Source of the DNA: Acropora yongei
Lineage: Eukaryota; Cnidaria; Anthozoa; Scleractinia; Acroporidae
Assembly (NCBI GenBank): GCA_014634225.1
Contig: BLFN01000880.1
Coordinates: forward strand, 1,799,579-1,809,578
Length of the DNA: 10,000 nt
Direction of reading: 5' to 3'
A program made the position numbers and the translations under genes. Positions 9,201 to 10,000 of this stretch are shown here, in pieces (positions within the stretch are counted from its first letter, which is position 1; each line of letters starts with the position of its first letter). Under the pieces are notes generated by a model, which was not told the DNA's origin, searched no databases, and saw nothing but the letters and a program-made list of their open reading frames with translations.

Positions 9201-9644
9201 CCCCAGGCCCTAAGATCATGGGGCTTGAAGTCGAGGGATTAGCGTGAGGTACAAAAAAGACTCATTAAATTCGCATCATGCAAGGTGCAGTCAAGACTGC
9301 TTGTATTACCATGCAACCTCGATTTGATGAAGAGGTTTCCAGGACACAATGTATACGCAGGACGCGATGAAAAGATCATTACCAAAACGGAATATTTCAT
9401 ACATACCTTCGCCAGTCACCATGTCGCCATCGTTAAAACTTTGTTTGGCAACCAAGACAGACTTTAACAATGACTTGAATTTTTGTACTCTGCTCAGAAA
9501 AGCGGAAGTTAATTGGCTTTTATTAGGATCAGACGATGGTGGAGGAAGTTGGAACGCTTCAAATCCATAAAAGAAACGTAGGATGCTTTCTGCAACCTTT
9601 TTTTGAACTGAGCCATCGTTGGACCCTCTTTGATCTTGAAAAAC
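2908..9644 (-). CDS. Guanylate-binding protein (GBP) family large GTPase, 3' part of gene, six exons
   Basis: Seen: six minus-strand coding blocks, each bounded by AG/GT splice sites, join without a stop: 9407-9644, 8133-8428, 7115-7372, 4913-5035, 3940-3987 and 2908-3282. The first junction is phase 1 and the rest are phase 0. The product is about 445 residues. Residues 1-79 match the stretch linking the GTPase fold to the helical part of GBPs, and 80-264 match the GBP middle domain. Residues 265-415 are charged and helical, 417-437 are hydrophobic, and the chain ends RQKKCIVM, a CaaX box. Family knowledge: GBPs are interferon-inducible in vertebrates, hydrolyse GTP to GDP and GMP, and assemble on pathogen membranes through a prenylated tail. 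Inference: this is an invertebrate GBP acting in cell-autonomous defence or membrane remodelling. The G1-G4 motifs and start codon are not in the window, so catalytic competence cannot be judged. Vertebrate GBPs are about 590 residues; with a GTPase domain upstream this one would probably be somewhat longer. Confidence 0.85.
3283..3939 (-). other. GBP intron between exons E and F
   Basis: The donor is at 3939-3938 (GTGAGC) and the acceptor at 3284-3283 (AAACAG). It holds the palindromic element at 3583-3686 and AT-rich sequence, with no other coding exon seen. Confidence 0.7.
3583..3686. repeat. Imperfect inverted repeat, MITE-like
   Basis: The left arm (about 3583-3613, core AGACGTCAAAAT) matches the reverse complement of the right arm (about 3654-3686, core TTTAGACGTCATC) at roughly three-quarters of positions. 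About 40 bp separates the arms. Each arm has a GACGTC palindrome. It carries a plus-strand open frame that I judge non-functional. It probably is a copy of a small non-autonomous element; flanking target duplications are not obvious. Confidence 0.45.
3940..3987 (-). CDS. GBP exon E: 48-nt coiled-coil micro-exon
   Basis: This very short exon encodes 16 codons in phase 0, EKSAELSQEIRERQME. It sits between a good acceptor (CCTCCTTTTCAG) and a consensus-like donor (GAA|GTGAGC). Charged residues alternate with Leu and Ile in helical register. The last residues (RERQME) flow into the next exon's MERQQTKFKEE, continuing one charged helix. Because it is a multiple of three and phase 0 on both sides, skipping it would keep the frame. 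Confidence rests on splice sites and helix continuity; the exon is too short for homology. Confidence 0.68.
3988..4912 (-). other. GBP intron between exons D and E
   Basis: The donor is at 4912-4911 and the acceptor at 3989-3988. It contains a TIR-like pair at 4136-4145 and 4274-4283. I see no other coding block. The plus-strand open frame over 4778-4963 is a shadow that overlaps exon D. Confidence 0.65.
4136..4283. repeat. Possible MITE with short terminal inverted repeats
   Basis: CAAGACACCT at 4136-4145 is exactly inverted as AGGTGTCTTG at 4274-4283. Beyond the 10-bp core the arms show only partial symmetry (a purine-rich outer side and a C/T-rich inner side). The length of about 148 bp and the intronic position suit a small DNA-transposon derivative. 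Confidence 0.35.
4913..5035 (-). CDS. GBP exon D: short linker/helix exon
   Basis: The block encodes 41 codons in phase 0. It follows a strong pyrimidine tract (ATTATTTTTTCAG) and ends CTCCAG|GTGATC. The peptide starts TLLEEMQGNLRTLTLPKD and ends QQQEIMKLQ, giving two charged helical pieces around a Thr-Leu-Pro break. Similarity to a specific GBP segment is weak. It is assigned to the gene because phase, strand, splice sites and position between two clear exons all fit. It sits 2.1 kb from the previous exon, and a further small exon in that intron cannot be excluded. Confidence 0.7.
5211..5315. repeat. Opposed G10 and C-rich tracts, quadruplex-prone
   Basis: The plus strand has G10 at 5211-5220. 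About 40 bp later it has C-tracts at 5262-5265, 5267-5274, 5276-5278, 5298-5303 and 5312-5315. On the transcribed (minus) sense the C side reads as GGG/GGGGGGGG/GGGG runs separated by single T, which satisfies a G-quadruplex pattern. The G10 run could also pair with the C8 run to form a hairpin. Long homopolymers make the exact length unreliable. Confidence 0.75.
5642..5713. repeat. 72-bp palindromic (hairpin-forming) element
   Basis: The left arm, 5642-5666 (TTATTCGCCTCAGG... GGTGAATA), pairs with the right arm, 5689-5713, at 21 of 25 positions around a 22-bp AT-rich loop. Repeats with the TTATTCGCC and GGTGAATA words are, from memory, frequent in coral genomes. It is probably a foldback/MITE-like copy; an autonomous partner is not visible. 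Confidence 0.7.
5750..6044 (-). pseudogene. HARBI1-like (PIF/Harbinger) transposase/nuclease N-terminal fragment, frameshifted
   Basis: On the minus strand one frame is open from about 6044 down to a TAG at 5833-5835. It contains FDYDRLELADMDNSECKAIW followed by NFKN. This matches the N-terminal motif of HARBI1-like proteins in animals: a Leu-x-Leu-x-x-Met/Leu-x-Asp-x-Glu-Cys run, then an Arg/Asn-Phe-x-Lys-x-Asp-Leu helix. The expected continuation (DLSELAEAVQ) appears at about 5815-5850 in a different frame, which implies an indel near 5850. After about 5815 the sequence becomes lysine-rich and unlike the family. No start methionine and no DDE catalytic region are visible. It lies in the 2.1-kb intron between GBP exons C and D, so it is a transposon relic and not a GBP exon. 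The family assignment is from memory of the motif only. Confidence 0.55.
6456..6503. repeat. Cluster of TGTCTG motifs
   Basis: TGTCTG occurs at 6465-6470, 6475-6480, 6488-6493 and 6498-6503, preceded by its complement core CAGAC at 6456-6460. Spacing of 10-13 bp is close to a helical turn. The GTCTG/CAGAC word is the Smad-binding core in animals. It could equally be a degenerate minisatellite or repeat end. Confidence 0.5.
6711..6800. repeat. 30-bp tandem repeat with GC hairpin in every unit
   Basis: Two identical 30-bp units lie at 6731-6760 and 6761-6790 (CAACAAAAGAAGTGGGGGGC then TGAACCCCCC). A degenerate partial unit precedes them (6711-6730, AAAAGGGGGAGCTAAGCCCC) and a C-rich tail follows (6791-6808). 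Within each unit GGGGGG pairs with CCCCCC over a CTGAA loop, giving a strong small hairpin. The block ends CCGTTTCCGCCACCTATG, which looks like the terminus of an interspersed element. Confidence 0.8.
7115..7372 (-). CDS. GBP exon C: later helices of the GBP middle domain
   Basis: The block encodes exactly 86 codons in phase 0. The acceptor is GTTTTCCAG|ACA and the donor is CACATG|GTAAAT. The first 30 residues (TSCRDDELTSWLRKNESLTR and onward) resemble the GBP helix with a Lys-x-x-x-Phe/Leu-x-x-x-Asn-Glu-x-Ser pattern followed by a Cys-x-x-Leu-Leu stretch. A polar loop follows (about residues 35-50, rich in Gly, Gln, Glu and Pro), then an amphipathic helix with two Tyr-Glu repeats (GYERIKQGYEARATGAKDA). 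In vertebrate GBPs the matching region is where the middle domain turns into the long alpha-12 helix. No internal frame damage is seen. Confidence 0.82.
7512..7623. mobile_element. MITE-like segment with 18-19-bp inverted ends and internal duplication
   Basis: GAAATGCCCGTTAGCGCTG at 7512-7530 is the near-exact inverse of CAGCACTAACGGCATTTC at 7606-7623, with one substitution and one 1-base gap. Between the ends a 29-bp segment (core CGAACCAAAACGATCACC) is present twice, at 7535-7563 and 7565-7593, with period 30. The total length is 112 bp. Target-site duplications are unclear, so the exact ends are uncertain. Confidence 0.6.
7628..7650. repeat. Perfect 7-bp stem hairpin
   Basis: GGGTTTA at 7628-7634 and TAAACCC at 7644-7650 flank a 9-nt loop. 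It lies 4 bp outside the MITE-like segment and may be part of its insertion context. No known RNA element is recognised. Confidence 0.45.
8133..8428 (-). CDS. GBP exon B: first helices of the GBP C-terminal (middle) domain
   Basis: The block is 2 bases plus 98 codons. The acceptor is TTCTTTCGTCAG and the donor is ATGATG|GTAGGG. It opens with GLAALVRLYVDAINKPGEIP, which matches the most recognisable GBP middle-domain motif, a Leu-x-x-Leu-x-x-x-Tyr-x-x-Ala-Ile-Asn helix followed by a Gly-x-x-Pro turn. The following helices (about residues 20-45 of the exon) match the part of the domain where vertebrate GBPs carry a helix ending in a Tyr-x-x-x-Met pattern (here HLYKETM). The reading frame stays open 17 codons past the donor, but that extension loses any family resemblance. 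A donor at 8132/8131 is therefore preferred. Confidence 0.85.
8429..9406 (-). other. GBP intron between exons A and B
   Basis: The donor is at 9406-9405 (GTATGT) and the acceptor at 8430-8429 (TCGTCAG). It contains the 22-bp palindromic tandem array (8490-8608), whose near edge is about 60 nt from the acceptor. The remainder has no recognisable gene. Confidence 0.7.
8490..8608. repeat. Array of 22-bp units, each itself palindromic
   Basis: Five diverged units start at 8490, 8512, 8534, 8556 and 8578, with a partial sixth at 8600. Each opens with AACTC or a one-base variant (AACTT, GACTC) and ends close to GAGTTNGTA. The core of a unit is near AACTCAAAATTTTGAGTT, an inverted repeat. The whole array can therefore fold as a row of small hairpins or one larger cruciform. 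Units differ by several bases, so the array is old. Confidence 0.85.
9407..9644 (-). CDS. GBP exon A: end of GTPase region to start of helical domain
   Basis: The block encodes 79 residues plus one base of a split glycine codon. The acceptor is a pyrimidine-rich run ending TTTTCAG, and the donor is GAAG|GTATGT, close to consensus. Residues 20-40 (ESILRFFYGFEAFQLPPPSS) correspond to the GBP motif in which an Ile-Arg-x-Phe-Phe stretch is followed by a Cys/Ala-Phe-x-Leu/Phe-x-x-Pro segment near the end of the GTPase domain. The last residues (NDGDMVTGE) correspond to the GBP segment that ends with a Val-Thr-Gly turn before the first middle-domain helix. The exon begins inside a variable loop, so at least one more coding exon is needed upstream, beyond position 10000. 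I saw no convincing coding exon between 9645 and 10000. Confidence 0.82.
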
Positions 9645-10000
9645 CTGAAAAGAAGTATAAAATACTGAGTAAACATAAGGTTGAGCTTCTGATACCGATC
9701 CCAGTAACGTATGTCACGTCGCGTTATGCAATGCCATTTTAAGTCACGAGTTATTTGTCGTGTTACACCTTACACTGCGTCACGCCAAAGAGTGACATGT
9801 CACGTCTTGTCATGCCATATCATAAAACTTCAAATTCTTCATCTCTCGGATTGTAAATAGATTTATCCCCCTACGTAGCTGTGTTTAGTGGACTAGTATT
9901 CCCCCCCTCCCTGGAGAAAGTGAAATACAAGTCCCTTACGAACATCCGTATGCGAGGGTATGCATGGCGCCGCTTGTAGTGACTAAAATCGGTACTGGCC
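9645..10000 (-). other. GBP intron continuing beyond the right edge
   Basis: The acceptor of exon A is at 9646-9645, and no coding exon is visible up to the window end. It includes a loose cluster of GTCACG/GTCATG words between about 9711 and 9815 and a C7 run near 9901-9907. Confidence 0.6.
9711..9815. repeat. Degenerate GTCACG-word cluster
   Basis: ATGTCACGTC occurs at 9711-9720 and again at about 9797-9806. Each is followed by a TATGC or CATGC word. Further GTCACG copies lie at about 9742 and 9779. This looks like a decayed minisatellite with a roughly 10-bp word. Confidence 0.4.

Noticed and set aside
9285..9742. Three plus-strand ORFs over 9285-9742
   Set aside because: They are antisense to GBP exon A, which has family similarity and splice sites.

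Overview
The window looks like nuclear DNA from an animal, most likely an anthozoan cnidarian such as a stony coral. The evidence is AT-rich sequence, short coding blocks bounded by GT/AG splice sites, many short palindromic and tandem repeats, and no bacterial-style dense ORFs. The phylum is inferred from the protein family and repeat style. Nothing in the sequence fixes the species.

The one gene I can support runs right to left, on the minus strand, from about 9644 to 2908. It is the 3' two-thirds of a guanylate-binding protein (GBP, dynamin-superfamily large GTPase). Six exons join in frame: 9407-9644, 8133-8428, 7115-7372, 4913-5035, 3940-3987 and 2908-3282. Together they give about 445 residues. 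They cover the end of the region just after the GTPase fold, the helical middle domain, a long charged coiled-coil tail, a hydrophobic helix and a C-terminal CaaX box (CIVM). The nucleotide-binding motifs and the start codon must lie to the right of position 10000. Simple ORF reading misses the gene because its exons are 48-375 nt long.

The 3' end of the gene carries an exact 161-bp tandem duplication (2636-2960). It copies the last 17 codons plus about 110 bp of 3' flank. The outer copy has its own open hydrophobic lead-in to the same CaaX tail.

The introns are full of repeat debris. They hold a frameshifted HARBI1-like (PIF/Harbinger) transposase fragment (about 5750-6044), several palindromic or TIR-bearing MITE-like segments (3583-3686, 4136-4283, 5642-5713, 7512-7623), and a 30-bp GC-hairpin tandem repeat (6711-6800). 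They also hold an array of 22-bp units that are themselves palindromic (8490-8608) and opposing G and C tracts with quadruplex potential (5211-5315).

The left part (1-2635) has no gene I can support. It contains two small tandem duplications at the very start and a CpG-rich block (about 495-665). That block holds an IRF/ETS-like composite motif at 577-599 and could be a promoter. From about 2435 to 2640 there is an unexplained open frame that may be repeat-derived.
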